Source: an archaeon
GTDB taxonomy: Archaea > Nanobdellota > Nanobdellia > Pacearchaeales > GW2011-AR1
DNA: 25,578 nucleotides
Reading direction: 5' to 3'
Assembly: GCA_027341315.1 (NCBI GenBank)
Contig: DAIENA010000005.1
Coordinates: forward strand, 1 to 25,578
Shown: piece by piece, positions 6,999 to 12,687 of the stretch
How positions within the stretch are numbered: position 1 is the stretch's first letter
How the letters are laid out: each line of letters begins with the position of its first letter
The notes under the pieces: model-generated
Database searches by the model: none
What the model was told of the DNA's origin: nothing
Seen by the model: only the letters and a program-made list of their open reading frames with translations
Program-made: the position numbers and the translations under genes

Positions 6999-7148
6999 TT
7001 ACAATTTTATTTTTGATTCTTTTACCTTTTGAGAATGCTGGTTTAACTTTCCTTCCTGCAGACATTTAAAGCAGCAGTGATAAGTTCCGTCTTTACCTTT
7101 GATTCTTCCGGTTCCTTTGCATTCCGGACATTGTTCTGTGTTTTCCAT
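6999..7148 (-). CDS. Small DnaJ-type zinc-finger protein (49 aa)
   Basis: A 49-residue protein starting MENTEQCPECKGTGRIKGK. The CPECKGTG (Cys7, Cys10) and CCFKC (Cys25/26, Cys29) pairs form a CxxCxGxG...CxxC zinc ribbon, as in the DnaJ Cys-rich repeat, with an H/K-rich tail. It could bind nucleic acid or a protein partner. It is the first gene of a two-gene unit: the next ATG follows 2 nt after its TAA. A minus-strand TATA-like atttaaatatta (about 7171-7182) lies ~27 nt before the ATG, fitting a leaderless start. An out-of-frame extension of the downstream gene covers this region, so automated calls may miss it. Confidence 0.78.
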   Translation of the reverse strand: MENTEQCPECKGTGRIKGKDGTYHCCFKCLQEGKLNQHSQKVKESKIKL

Positions 7149-7196
7149 TTCCAAATTAAGTTTTACTAATATTTAAATTCGATTGATTTTGAAAAC

Positions 7197-7210
7197 AATA
7201 TATTTTTAAG
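7197..7210 (+). promoter_or_regulatory. TATA element for the tRNA-Glu transcript
   Basis: The sequence aatatatttttaag lies ~30-35 nt before the first copy of the tRNA-Glu 5' end (7238). No TATA-like stretch precedes the complete tRNA at 7352, so transcription probably starts near 7235 and reads through ~115 nt of leader. Confidence 0.45.
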
Positions 7211-7237
7211 TTCAGCAAGGTTGATTTTTTTATTAAA

Positions 7238-7252
7238 GCCCCGATAGTATAG
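7238..7252 (+). repeat. Duplicate of the tRNA-Glu 5' end (15-nt direct repeat)
   Basis: The bases gccccgatagtatag are identical to the first 15 nt of tRNA-Glu at 7352-7366, 114 nt apart. The sequence after the first copy does not form a cloverleaf: no matching D stem, anticodon stem or 3' acceptor occurs before 7352. The 99 nt between the copies (7253-7351) holds small hairpins (aggaaa/ttttcct; ttgtc/gacaa next to the tRNA start) and no gene. It reads as an insertion flanked by a target duplication, or a partial tandem duplication. Confidence 0.7.
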
Positions 7253-7351
7253 CTTAAGGAAACGCGGTTTTCCTGACGTTCAACCTTCCTTTGGCATGGA
7301 ACTAAAACTTCCAAATTGCCTCCGACGGAAGCGTTTGTCTATCGCGGACAA

Positions 7352-7549
7352 GCCCCGATAGTATAGTGGCCAAGTACGCTGCCCTCTCAAGAAGTTTGGA
7401 AAAGAAGCGACCGAAATCTTGATGAAAGAAAAGGTCAAGCATCTTAATGCAACTTTCTTTTCAAAAACAAACAGAAATTCTGGAAAGCGAAAAGTTCTTT
7501 CGCACTTCAGAGAACGGCAGTAACCCGTGTTCAAATCACGGCCGGGGCG
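7352..7549 (+). tRNA. tRNA-Glu (anticodon CUC) with a 125-nt intron
   Basis: The exons are 7352-7389 and 7515-7549. The acceptor is GCCCCGA/CCGGGGC, with six pairs and an A7-C66 mismatch. The D stem is GUAU/GUAC. The anticodon stem CUGCC/GGCAG carries the loop CUCUCAC once the intron is removed, giving anticodon CUC (7386-7388). The variable region is UAAC. The T stem CCGUG/CACGG carries the loop UUCAAAU, and the discriminator is G73. CCA is not encoded. The intron sits at the canonical 37/38 position. The A7-C66 mismatch is odd and could be repaired by editing or tolerated. The next gene's ATG begins after a single base. Confidence 0.93.
7390..7514 (+). other. Archaeal tRNA intron with perfect bulge-helix-bulge motif
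   Basis: The splice sites form a textbook hBHBh' motif. The outer helix is the anticodon stem CUGCC/GGCAG. A 3-nt bulge AAC (7513-7515) follows on the 3' side. The 4-bp central helix is CUCU (7384-7387) with AGAG (7509-7512). A 3-nt bulge CAA (7388-7390) lies on the 5' side, and the inner helix is GAAGU (7391-7395) with ACUUC (7504-7508). Cleavage after the second base of each bulge yields exactly 7390-7514. The intron is long for an archaeal tRNA and contains a stable GCGAAA/TTTCGC hairpin near its 3' end. A lone box-C-like TTGATGA occurs without a box D. Confidence 0.92.
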
Positions 7550-7550
7550 T

Positions 7551-7847
7551 ATGAAAAAGAAACTTTCGGGCGGAGTCGTGCACGAATTACCGACGGATTT
7601 AGAAAACGTTCTTAATTCTTTTCCCAAAGCAAGAGACGAATGGGAGAAAATTACTCCGCTTTCGCGTAACGAATGGATTTGCTGGGTTGAGTCGGCGAAG
7701 AAACCCGAAACAAGAGAAAGAAAAATCGGGAGAGTCGCAACGGAATTAATGGAAGGAAAACACCGTCCGTGTTGCTGGCCCGGTTGCATCCATAGGACTG
7801 ACAAGGCTGCAAGTCCTTCGCAGAAGTTTGTTTGGAAAGTGAAATAG
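7551..7847 (+). CDS. YdeI/OmdA-family protein directly behind tRNA-Glu
   Basis: A 98-residue soluble protein matching the helical C-terminal domain of the YdeI/OmpD-associated (OmdA) family. It has ELPTDLENVLNSFPKARDEWE, then TPLSRNEWICWVESAKKPETRERKI, then VATELMEGK, closely following the family pattern LPxDL..AL...P.A...W..L...R.EY..WI..AK.PETR.RRI. The C-terminal tail adds a Cys-rich piece (PCCWPGC). The family's biochemical role is poorly known; bacterial members were linked to peptide tolerance. I chose the ATG at 7551; the GTG at 7527 lies inside the tRNA. Only one base separates the mature tRNA 3' end from the ATG, so tRNase Z cleavage would release a nearly leaderless mRNA. Confidence 0.85.
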   Translation: MKKKLSGGVVHELPTDLENVLNSFPKARDEWEKITPLSRNEWICWVESAKKPETRERKIGRVATELMEGKHRPCCWPGCIHRTDKAASPSQKFVWKVK

Positions 7848-7918
7848 TAAAAAATATTTGAGAAAATTATATTTTGTTTTATAATAATCCTTATAAAGTT
7901 TAAAATCGCTCTTTGATA

Positions 7919-8266
7919 ATGAGTTGGTCGATAGTCAATTTGGTTAATACTGTCGAAGTTCCGTCTAAATGCGTGAGGGAACTTTTCGATAAACAAGAAT
8001 ATGATGGTCAGATATGGTATTCTAAAGATAGTGTTGTTTGCAATGGAAAACTTGTTTTTAATCCAGACCATCTGGAGCACATGGATTATGTTAACAATAA
8101 AAACGTCTTGGGAGTACTAAAAAAGTATAAAGTTAAGGGGGAAATTTGTTTTGGAAGTTTGGAAGGAGATAACAAAGGAAGTTTTTGGGGGTATAGTTTT
8201 GATGGAAAAGGAAATGTAAAAAAACTTGAAGGGAAAATACAATGGATTGAATCCAGAAATTTCTAA
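7919..8266 (+). CDS. Hypothetical protein
   Basis: A 115-residue soluble protein of unknown function, beginning MSWSIVNLVNTVEVPSKC. Alternating strands and Gly-rich turns (GEICFGSLEGDNKGSFWGYSF, GNVKKLEGKIQWI) suggest a small beta-sheet domain. The TTG at 7913 would add two residues, but the ATG at 7919 is ~25 nt from the TATA-like cttataaag (7890-7898), the spacing seen for other leaderless genes here. About six CpG in 348 nt, again low. No neighbours give a functional clue. Confidence 0.65.
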   Translation: MSWSIVNLVNTVEVPSKCVRELFDKQEYDGQIWYSKDSVVCNGKLVFNPDHLEHMDYVNNKNVLGVLKKYKVKGEICFGSLEGDNKGSFWGYSFDGKGNVKKLEGKIQWIESRNF

Positions 8267-8381
8267 ATTTTAAATGAGATAAATCTTCTTATTTTTTAGC
8301 ACATTTAATATAAAAAATTATTTTTTAATTTTAACAATCGTTGCGTTTATTCTACTAATTTTCGTTTTTTAACACCAAGAA

Positions 8382-8543
8382 TTATTTTTTAAGTTTAGCA
8401 AGTCTTTCCCTGTTTTCGATTCTCTGGGCTTCGCTTCTTTTTTTCCGCGCTTCTTTTTCCTCTTTAGACATTGGCTTTCTTCCGGAAATTCTACGTCGGT
8501 TCATTCCCTGTTGTTTGTGGTCTCTTAATCTTTTTTTTGCCAT
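8382..8543 (-). CDS. Small highly basic protein (53 aa)
   Basis: A 53-residue protein starting MAKKRLRDHKQQGMNRRRI and continuing with Arg/Lys/Glu-rich, probably helical sequence (MSKEEKEARKKRSEAQRIENRERLAKLKK at the end, given here in outline). Nearly half the residues are charged. This suggests a nucleic-acid or ribosome-associated peptide, but I do not recognise the family. The ATG is 24-25 nt from the TATATA centred at 8567 on the divergent promoter, which supports expression. The stretch 8267-8381 on its other side has no supportable gene. Confidence 0.68.
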   Translation of the reverse strand: MAKKRLRDHKQQGMNRRRISGRKPMSKEEKEARKKRSEAQRIENRERLAKLKK

Positions 8544-8561
8544 CCCAAATTCAACAATTTT

Positions 8562-8580
8562 GGGTATATAAAGTTTAATG
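8562..8580. promoter_or_regulatory. Shared divergent promoter region
   Basis: gggtatataaagtttaatg lies between the basic small protein (minus strand) and the GIY-YIG gene (plus strand). TATATA (centre 8567) is 24.5 nt from the minus-strand ATG, and tttaat (centre ~8576) is ~28 nt from the plus-strand ATG. Confidence 0.55.
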
Positions 8581-8604
8581 AAGCTATTTTGATTTTGAAT
8601 TCGG

Positions 8605-8850
8605 ATGGAAAAGAAGTGGTTTGTTTATATTCTTGAATGCTCGGACGGCTCGTTTTACACCGGAACAACTAACGACGTCGACAAACGAATGAAAATTCAC
8701 GCGTCGGGAAAAGGAAGTAAATACGTCCGGGAAAAAGGATTTAGGCAAATTTTGAAAACGAAGGAATGTCAAAGTAAATCCGAAGCGTGCAAGTTCGAAT
8801 ACGCAATCAAACGACTTTCCCGACGACAAAAATTGGACTGGTTTAATTAA
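8605..8850 (+). CDS. GIY-YIG domain protein (UPF0213/YhbQ-like)
   Basis: An 81-residue single-domain GIY-YIG protein. WFVYILECSDGSFYTGTTNDVDKRM carries the VYI and YTG halves of the GIY-YIG signature, with the family Arg (DKRM, Arg28) following. HASGKGSKYVR and the Glu in EYAIKRLSRRQK (metal-binding Glu position, CKFEYAIK) complete the fold. The length is normal for the YhbQ/UPF0213 group. Members have the fold of structure-specific endonucleases; a role in DNA repair or recombination is plausible but unproven. High CpG content matches the core genes. Confidence 0.92.
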   Translation: MEKKWFVYILECSDGSFYTGTTNDVDKRMKIHASGKGSKYVREKGFRQILKTKECQSKSEACKFEYAIKRLSRRQKLDWFN

Positions 8851-8897
8851 AAGAGAATGTTCCTAAAGTTAATAAACTTAAAATTTATTTAAAACTA

Positions 8898-9059
8898 ATG
8901 GATATTAAAAATCTAATGAAAGTTTTTTTAATTTTGGTAGTAATATGGTTAGTTGGCAATTTTATTTATCCAAAAATTCCTCTTGAATATAATTTTATTC
9001 CCTTACTCCTCCTAATTATATTTCTTGCTTTTAAAAATATAAAAAAGTCTCTTGTATGA
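8898..9059 (+). CDS. Small two-helix membrane protein (53 aa)
   Basis: A 53-residue protein starting MDIKNLMKVFLILVVIWLVG, with two hydrophobic helices (about 8-24 and 33-45) separated by a short loop (YPKIPLEYNF) and a basic C-terminus. It is the size of a toxin-like or accessory membrane peptide, but I do not recognise a family. AT-rich aacttaaaatttattt (about 8876-8890) could be its promoter. It sits between the GIY-YIG gene and the long helicase leader. Confidence 0.5.
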   Translation: MDIKNLMKVFLILVVIWLVGNFIYPKIPLEYNFIPLLLLIIFLAFKNIKKSLV

Positions 9060-9105
9060 TTTCAAATTTAAACCTTTAATCTTTGGCAATTTTCAAAACC
9101 ATTCA

Positions 9106-9114
9106 TTTTATAAA
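9106..9114 (+). promoter_or_regulatory. Likely TATA box of the DEAD-box helicase leader
   Basis: ttttataaa is centred at 9110, predicting transcription from ~9135 and a leader of ~120 nt before the ATG at 9260. Most other genes here have almost no leader. The AT stretch at 9237-9249 is only ~17 nt from the ATG, too close for a TATA box. Confidence 0.45.
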
Positions 9115-9149
9115 CTCCCCCAAATTTCAAATTGTGTAACAAATGGTTA

Positions 9150-9213
9150 GTAAGTCTTGAGCTTTTAATGTCTCTATCGACTTACGCTCAAGAATAATTC
9201 TTGAAGATTTTTT
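9150..9213 (+). promoter_or_regulatory. Attenuator-like leader with mutually exclusive stems
   Basis: Three perfect stems overlap. B: gtaagtc (9150-9156) with gacttac (9179-9185). A: tcttgagc (9155-9162) with gctcaaga (9186-9193). C: tcaagaa (9188-9194) with ttcttga (9198-9204), a 3-nt loop, then agatttttt with T6 at 9208-9213. A excludes both B and C, while B and C are compatible. This is the layout of an antiterminator versus anti-antiterminator plus terminator. It lies entirely in the leader of the helicase gene. A switch is an inference from pairing alone. Confidence 0.45.
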
Positions 9214-9259
9214 GTTGGTGTCAATTGTGAAAATTGGCTTAAAATATTAGGAATAGAAA

Positions 9260-10468
9260 ATGGAAAAATTTGCAAAGTTAGGATTAAGTAAGCAGGTAAC
9301 GGATGTCCTGAAAGAATTTGGTTTTAAGGAGCCATCGGAAATTCAGGAAAAAACGATTCCGCTAGCTCTTGCCGGAAAAGATATTATCGGCGGTTCAGCG
9401 ACGGGAAGCGGAAAAACTCTTGCATTTGCGTCGGCGATTATTGAGAATTTAAAACCGAGCCGTCAGGTTCAGGCTTTGATTTTAACTCCGACAAGAGAAC
9501 TTGCCGAGCAGGTTGCAAGTTCAATTAGCAATTTTGGAGCAAATAAAAGACTTAATGTTCTTGCGGTTTACGGAGGGGTTAACATCGAATCCCAAATAAA
9601 AAAACTTTTGTCGACGGACGTTCTTGTCGGAACTCCGGGGCGAATTCTCGATCATTTGAACCGAAGAACTCTAAAACTTGGGAAGGTAAAATTTCTTGTT
9701 TTGGATGAAGTTGATAGAATGTTTGACATGGGTTTTAGCCGTGACGTTGAAAAAATAATTCATGAATGCCCGAAGGAAAGGCAGACGATGATGTTTTCAG
9801 CGACGATTTCGCAGGACATTGATTACCTTGCTAAAAAATACACAAAAGACCCGGTTGAAGTTTCGGTTGAATCATTTGTCGACCCGTCGAAACTGACGCA
9901 ATTTTATTACGACGTGCCGGACCAAAAAAAATTTTCCCTGCTTGTTAATTTGTTAAAACACGAGAACGCAAATTTAGTTATGGTTTTTTGCAACACAAGA
10001 CGAAATGTCGATTTTGTCACCGAAAATTTAATTTTAAATGGAATAAATTCCAAGGCAATTCACGGAGGAATTGAACAAAAAAAGAGAATGAGAGTTCTTG
10101 AAGAATTTCATAACCACGGACTTGGGGTTTTAGTCTGCACCGACGTCGCTGCGCGTGGCCTTGATATAAAAGGTGTGAGCCACGTTTACAATTACGACGT
10201 TCCGGCCGACGCAAAAGATTACATTCACAGAATAGGACGAACCGCCCGGGCTGGAAAAGAAGGAAAAGCCGTGACGATTCTTGCAAGCAGAGATTACGAG
10301 AACTTTGGAAATTTAATGAACCGCATTGAATTAAAAATAATTCAGGAAGAAATTCCGGAACTAAGCTTTGTTAAAATGAGCGCCGGATTCGGGAGAAGAA
10401 AACAATTCAGAGGAAATTCCGACGGGAGAAGATTAAATTCCCGAAGAGGTTTTGGAAGAAGATATTAA
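9260..10468 (+). CDS. DEAD-box RNA helicase (motif II DEVD)
   Basis: A 402-residue ATP-dependent RNA helicase with both RecA-like domains. The Q motif is GFKEPSEIQ. Motif I is SATGSGKT (46-53), Ia PTRELA (77-82), Ib TPGR (125-128), II DEVD (149-152, where DEAD is usual) and III SAT (180-182). Motif IV is MVFCNT, V is VCTDVAARGLDI and VI is HRIGRTARAG. The tail FGRRKQFRGNSDGRR..RRGFGRRY is Arg/Gly-rich and likely an RNA-binding extension, as in cold-shock-type bacterial and archaeal helicases. It unwinds RNA duplexes, probably in ribosome assembly or mRNA folding. It is preceded by a ~120-nt structured leader, which fits autoregulation or temperature control. Confidence 0.95.
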   Translation: MEKFAKLGLSKQVTDVLKEFGFKEPSEIQEKTIPLALAGKDIIGGSATGSGKTLAFASAIIENLKPSRQVQALILTPTRELAEQVASSISNFGANKRLNVLAVYGGVNIESQIKKLLSTDVLVGTPGRILDHLNRRTLKLGKVKFLVLDEVDRMFDMGFSRDVEKIIHECPKERQTMMFSATISQDIDYLAKKYTKDPVEVSVESFVDPSKLTQFYYDVPDQKKFSLLVNLLKHENANLVMVFCNTRRNVDFVTENLILNGINSKAIHGGIEQKKRMRVLEEFHNHGLGVLVCTDVAARGLDIKGVSHVYNYDVPADAKDYIHRIGRTARAGKEGKAVTILASRDYENFGNLMNRIELKIIQEEIPELSFVKMSAGFGRRKQFRGNSDGRRLNSRRGFGRRY

Positions 10469-10516
10469 TTTTTTAATTTCAAAAAATATTTAAGGCGTTT
10501 TTACTTTAGTTTCGAG

Positions 10517-11398
10517 ATGAGCGCCGGAAAAAATTTTCTTTTGGTTTTCGTTTCAGTGTTATTAGTTCTATCTTTATTTTCTCTTGGGATTCTTTGGAGT
10601 TTTCATATTTTTATTTATCCGCAGGTTTACGAAAAGGCTTTGGCTGAGAGCGGAGCTTACAATTCCATCAATCTGACGGACGTTCCCGGCGGAAGTTTCA
10701 TAAAAATTCCCAACGGCGGAATTCCAGCACTCGTCGACGGGCTTCTTGAAAATACGCTTTCTTACCTTCGCGGGGACTCTTCAACGTTAAACCTCACTTT
10801 GGAAGTTGATTCAGGCAAACTTAACAAATTTTTTTTAGACAGCGCTTCCAATTTTAGAATTTGTTCGCCCGGAGAAAATCCGTTTAACGCAAGCGAGCCA
10901 AATTGCCGCCCGTCGGACATTAACGCCTCGGACTACTTAAATCAGGTTCTTGAAAAAAAGAATTTTACAATTCCCGACGGCGGAAAAGTTAATCTTGCGG
11001 ACGTTTTCGGATTAAAAAACAGCGACACGGCCAAAATAAGAAATTACGTCGTGAATTACCAATATTTAATGTATGGAATTTTTTTTCTGGTTTTGATTTT
11101 TTCAGTTTTGATCTTTTTTATTTCTGATTCGCGAACAAGATGGAGCGGAATTGATTTTTTTCTTTCAGGAGTTCTTGTGTTTTTAATCAGTTCATTAATT
11201 TCTTCTTTTGCGTTTAACGCTGTCCTGAAAGAAATAGGCTTCGTTCAGAAAATTGCCGGCGAATTAATCGGCGTCTTTTTGTCGAGATTGAAAACTTATT
11301 CGTTCGTCGTTGGGGGAATTGGAATTATCGGCTTTATTTTATCTTTTTTTATAAAAAAGAAAATTCCGGAAGAAAAAAAGAAAAATAAGAAGGTTTAA
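10517..11398 (+). CDS. Four-TM membrane protein with large extracytoplasmic domain
   Basis: A 293-residue protein of unknown function. One N-terminal TM helix (about 7-33) precedes a ~150-residue extracytoplasmic region with several N-glycosylation sequons and two Cys (CSPGENPFNASEPNC). Three more TM helices follow (about 187-205, 213-235, 258-282), then a very basic tail (KKKIPEEKKKNKKV). The topology matches the protein at 19415-20311, suggesting two members of one family. TATA atatttaag (centre ~10490) lies ~27 nt before the ATG. It could serve as a surface anchor or transport accessory; no motif decides. Confidence 0.78.
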   Translation: MSAGKNFLLVFVSVLLVLSLFSLGILWSFHIFIYPQVYEKALAESGAYNSINLTDVPGGSFIKIPNGGIPALVDGLLENTLSYLRGDSSTLNLTLEVDSGKLNKFFLDSASNFRICSPGENPFNASEPNCRPSDINASDYLNQVLEKKNFTIPDGGKVNLADVFGLKNSDTAKIRNYVVNYQYLMYGIFFLVLIFSVLIFFISDSRTRWSGIDFFLSGVLVFLISSLISSFAFNAVLKEIGFVQKIAGELIGVFLSRLKTYSFVVGGIGIIGFILSFFIKKKIPEEKKKNKKV

Positions 11399-11416
11399 AA
11401 CTTTTGAATATTATAG

Positions 11417-11683
11417 ATGAATATGAAAAAGACGGAACACCTGAAATTAAATTCAGTTAAGTTTGGAGTTTCAGGGGGAATTGTTTATTCTTTGTTTATA
11501 CTTTTAATTTCAATTTTTTCAAATGTTTTTCCGTCGTGGGAAAACTTAATTTTTGAGTGCTACGGATTTTTCGGTTATAATGTGACTTCATTTTTAGGTT
11601 TTCTTTTGGGAATAATTTACAGTTTTATTGACGGGTTTTTAGTCCTGTTTTTCCTTTCATGGATATATAACCGGTTAAATTAA
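11417..11683 (+). CDS. Two-TM small membrane protein, holin-like annotation family
   Basis: An 88-residue protein with two hydrophobic segments: FGVSGGIVYSLFILLISIF (about 16-35), and FLGFLLGIIYSFIDGFLVLFFLSWIYN near the C-terminus. The GG in the first helix and the FxDGF in the second match a common prokaryotic family of small proteins often labelled 'bacteriophage holin'. That label is by similarity only, and there are no other phage genes here. It follows the four-TM gene by 18 nt; ggtttaaaac (11391-11400) could be its own TATA element. Confidence 0.7.
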   Translation: MNMKKTEHLKLNSVKFGVSGGIVYSLFILLISIFSNVFPSWENLIFECYGFFGYNVTSFLGFLLGIIYSFIDGFLVLFFLSWIYNRLN

Positions 11684-11736
11684 AAGTTATTTTCTACACT
11701 ATATATTCTTATAAACAAAAAGCGGTTTATTTTTTT

Positions 11737-11988
11737 ATGAAAGTGAGAATAAAGAAAAAAAATATGGACGGGATTGTCCGGCTCGAGAGTTCGTCTGAAT
11801 TAAAAGAGATTGTTATAAAAGAAGATTTTCTAAAGCCGAAAAATACTTCCATCGAATTGTGTTTCAAGGGAAGGGAAAGCTCGGGAATCGTCGACCTTGG
11901 AATAAAAGAACTCGAGATAATAAACCGGGAAGTTGAAAAAAAGAAGCACATTTTTGGCGACGTTAAAATTATAAAGTTTGATAAATAG
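11737..11988 (+). CDS. Hypothetical protein, beta-rich
   Basis: An 83-residue charged protein of unknown function. Alternating strands (MKVRIKKKNMDGIVRLES, SIELCFKGRESSGIVDLGIKELEII, FGDVKIIKF) suggest a small beta-sandwich or PilZ-like/OB-like fold, but no signature settles it. There are no Cys clusters or TM segments. TATA tcttataaac (11707-11716) is ~26 nt upstream. It ends 2 nt before a convergent membrane-protein gene. Confidence 0.65.
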   Translation: MKVRIKKKNMDGIVRLESSSELKEIVIKEDFLKPKNTSIELCFKGRESSGIVDLGIKELEIINREVEKKKHIFGDVKIIKFDK

Positions 11989-11990
11989 AA

Positions 11991-12590
11991 TTATTTTTTT
12001 CTGATTGTAGATTTTTTATTCCGTGTGAAAAACAACGCGCCGACGGCCCAGATTACTGAGCCGATTAGATTGTAAAACATGTCGTAGATTGTGTCTTGAT
12101 AAACGTCCATTACTTGAAGCGTTGATTTGAAATTTTCAACTCCGGTTATATGCACTCCTGCAAGAAGAAGACTAAACCATTTGTCTGCGAAATATTCTGC
12201 AATCTCCCAACATAATTCCCAGGACAAAAGCAGTGATACGGAAAATAAAATTAAAATTTTTTTGTTTTGAATCTTTTTTTCAAAAATGAAATAAAATAAA
12301 GTACAAACAACGAAGGGCGAAAGTAAATGGATTATTTTGTCAAAATTAGGAACAATATAAAAAAGTCCAAGAAATAATTCTCCAAAAAGATTTGCAAGAA
12401 AAATTATTAAAATTCCTATATAAATTCCTTTTGGAACTTTTATTTTATAATAAATAAAGACTGCTAAGATTAATTCAACAAACCAAAATACAGACCTTCC
12501 GGGAATATGAAACAAATCCCAAACCCCAGAGAAGAATATAAATGCCCATATAAAATAAATAATATAATTCCAGATTTTGTCTTTATTCAT
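11991..12590 (-). CDS. DUF2238 (YjdF-like) integral membrane protein
   Basis: A 199-residue polytopic membrane protein with about six TM helices. Conserved features of the DUF2238 family are visible: NFDKIIHLLSPFV (the family's YDKxxHF), WELCWEIAEYF (acidic pair in a helix) and YQDTIYDMFYNLIGSVIWA (the family's D-WDxxxNxxGA). The VanZ-like superfamily looks similar. The biochemical role is unknown. The minus-strand TATA ttttatac (centre ~12617) is ~26 nt before the ATG. The C-terminus is basic and cytoplasmic. Confidence 0.8.
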   Translation of the reverse strand: MNKDKIWNYIIYFIWAFIFFSGVWDLFHIPGRSVFWFVELILAVFIYYKIKVPKGIYIGILIIFLANLFGELFLGLFYIVPNFDKIIHLLSPFVVCTLFYFIFEKKIQNKKILILFSVSLLLSWELCWEIAEYFADKWFSLLLAGVHITGVENFKSTLQVMDVYQDTIYDMFYNLIGSVIWAVGALFFTRNKKSTIRKK

Positions 12591-12687
12591 TTCTTTAATA
12601 AAAAAATTTTGTATAAAAACTTAATGGATAGTATCATCTTATGAATTTTTCGTAAGATTAATAAACATTTTTTATATTCTATCTGAA

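Noticed and set aside
6997..7065. Longer start for the 145-aa protein at 7065
   Set aside because: The extension lies out of frame over the zinc-finger gene, which has a recognisable motif, its own promoter spacing and a coupled stop.
7390..7514. Box C/D guide RNA inside the tRNA-Glu intron
   Set aside because: TTGATGA resembles box C but no CTGA box D or D' is found in the intron.
7238..7549. A second 5' half at 7238 sharing the 3' half of tRNA-Glu, as in split tRNAs of Nanoarchaeum
   Set aside because: The stretch after the repeat has no D stem that closes and no anticodon arm with U33 that pairs with GGCAG; the only candidate (TTGCC at about 7317) would place C at position 33.
7280..8080. 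Long minus-strand open frame opposite tRNA-Glu and the YdeI-like and 7919 genes
   Set aside because: It runs antisense across a tRNA with its intron and two better supported genes, with no family signature and a Phe/Ser/Arg-rich composition typical of shadow frames.
8310..8372. Hydrophobic reading frame of about 20 codons ending in TAA
   Set aside because: It has no ATG, GTG or TTG start and an in-frame stop just upstream; AT-rich sequence often gives hydrophobic frames by chance.
9150..9193. H-type pseudoknot formed by stems B and A of the helicase leader
   Set aside because: The stems share two bases, and the connecting loops (0 and 1 nt) are too short to cross 7-8 bp helices, so alternatives fit better than a pseudoknot.
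11417..11683. Prophage evidence from the holin-like small membrane protein
   Set aside because: No lysin, capsid, terminase or integrase gene is in the window; the holin label is a similarity name for a common two-TM family.
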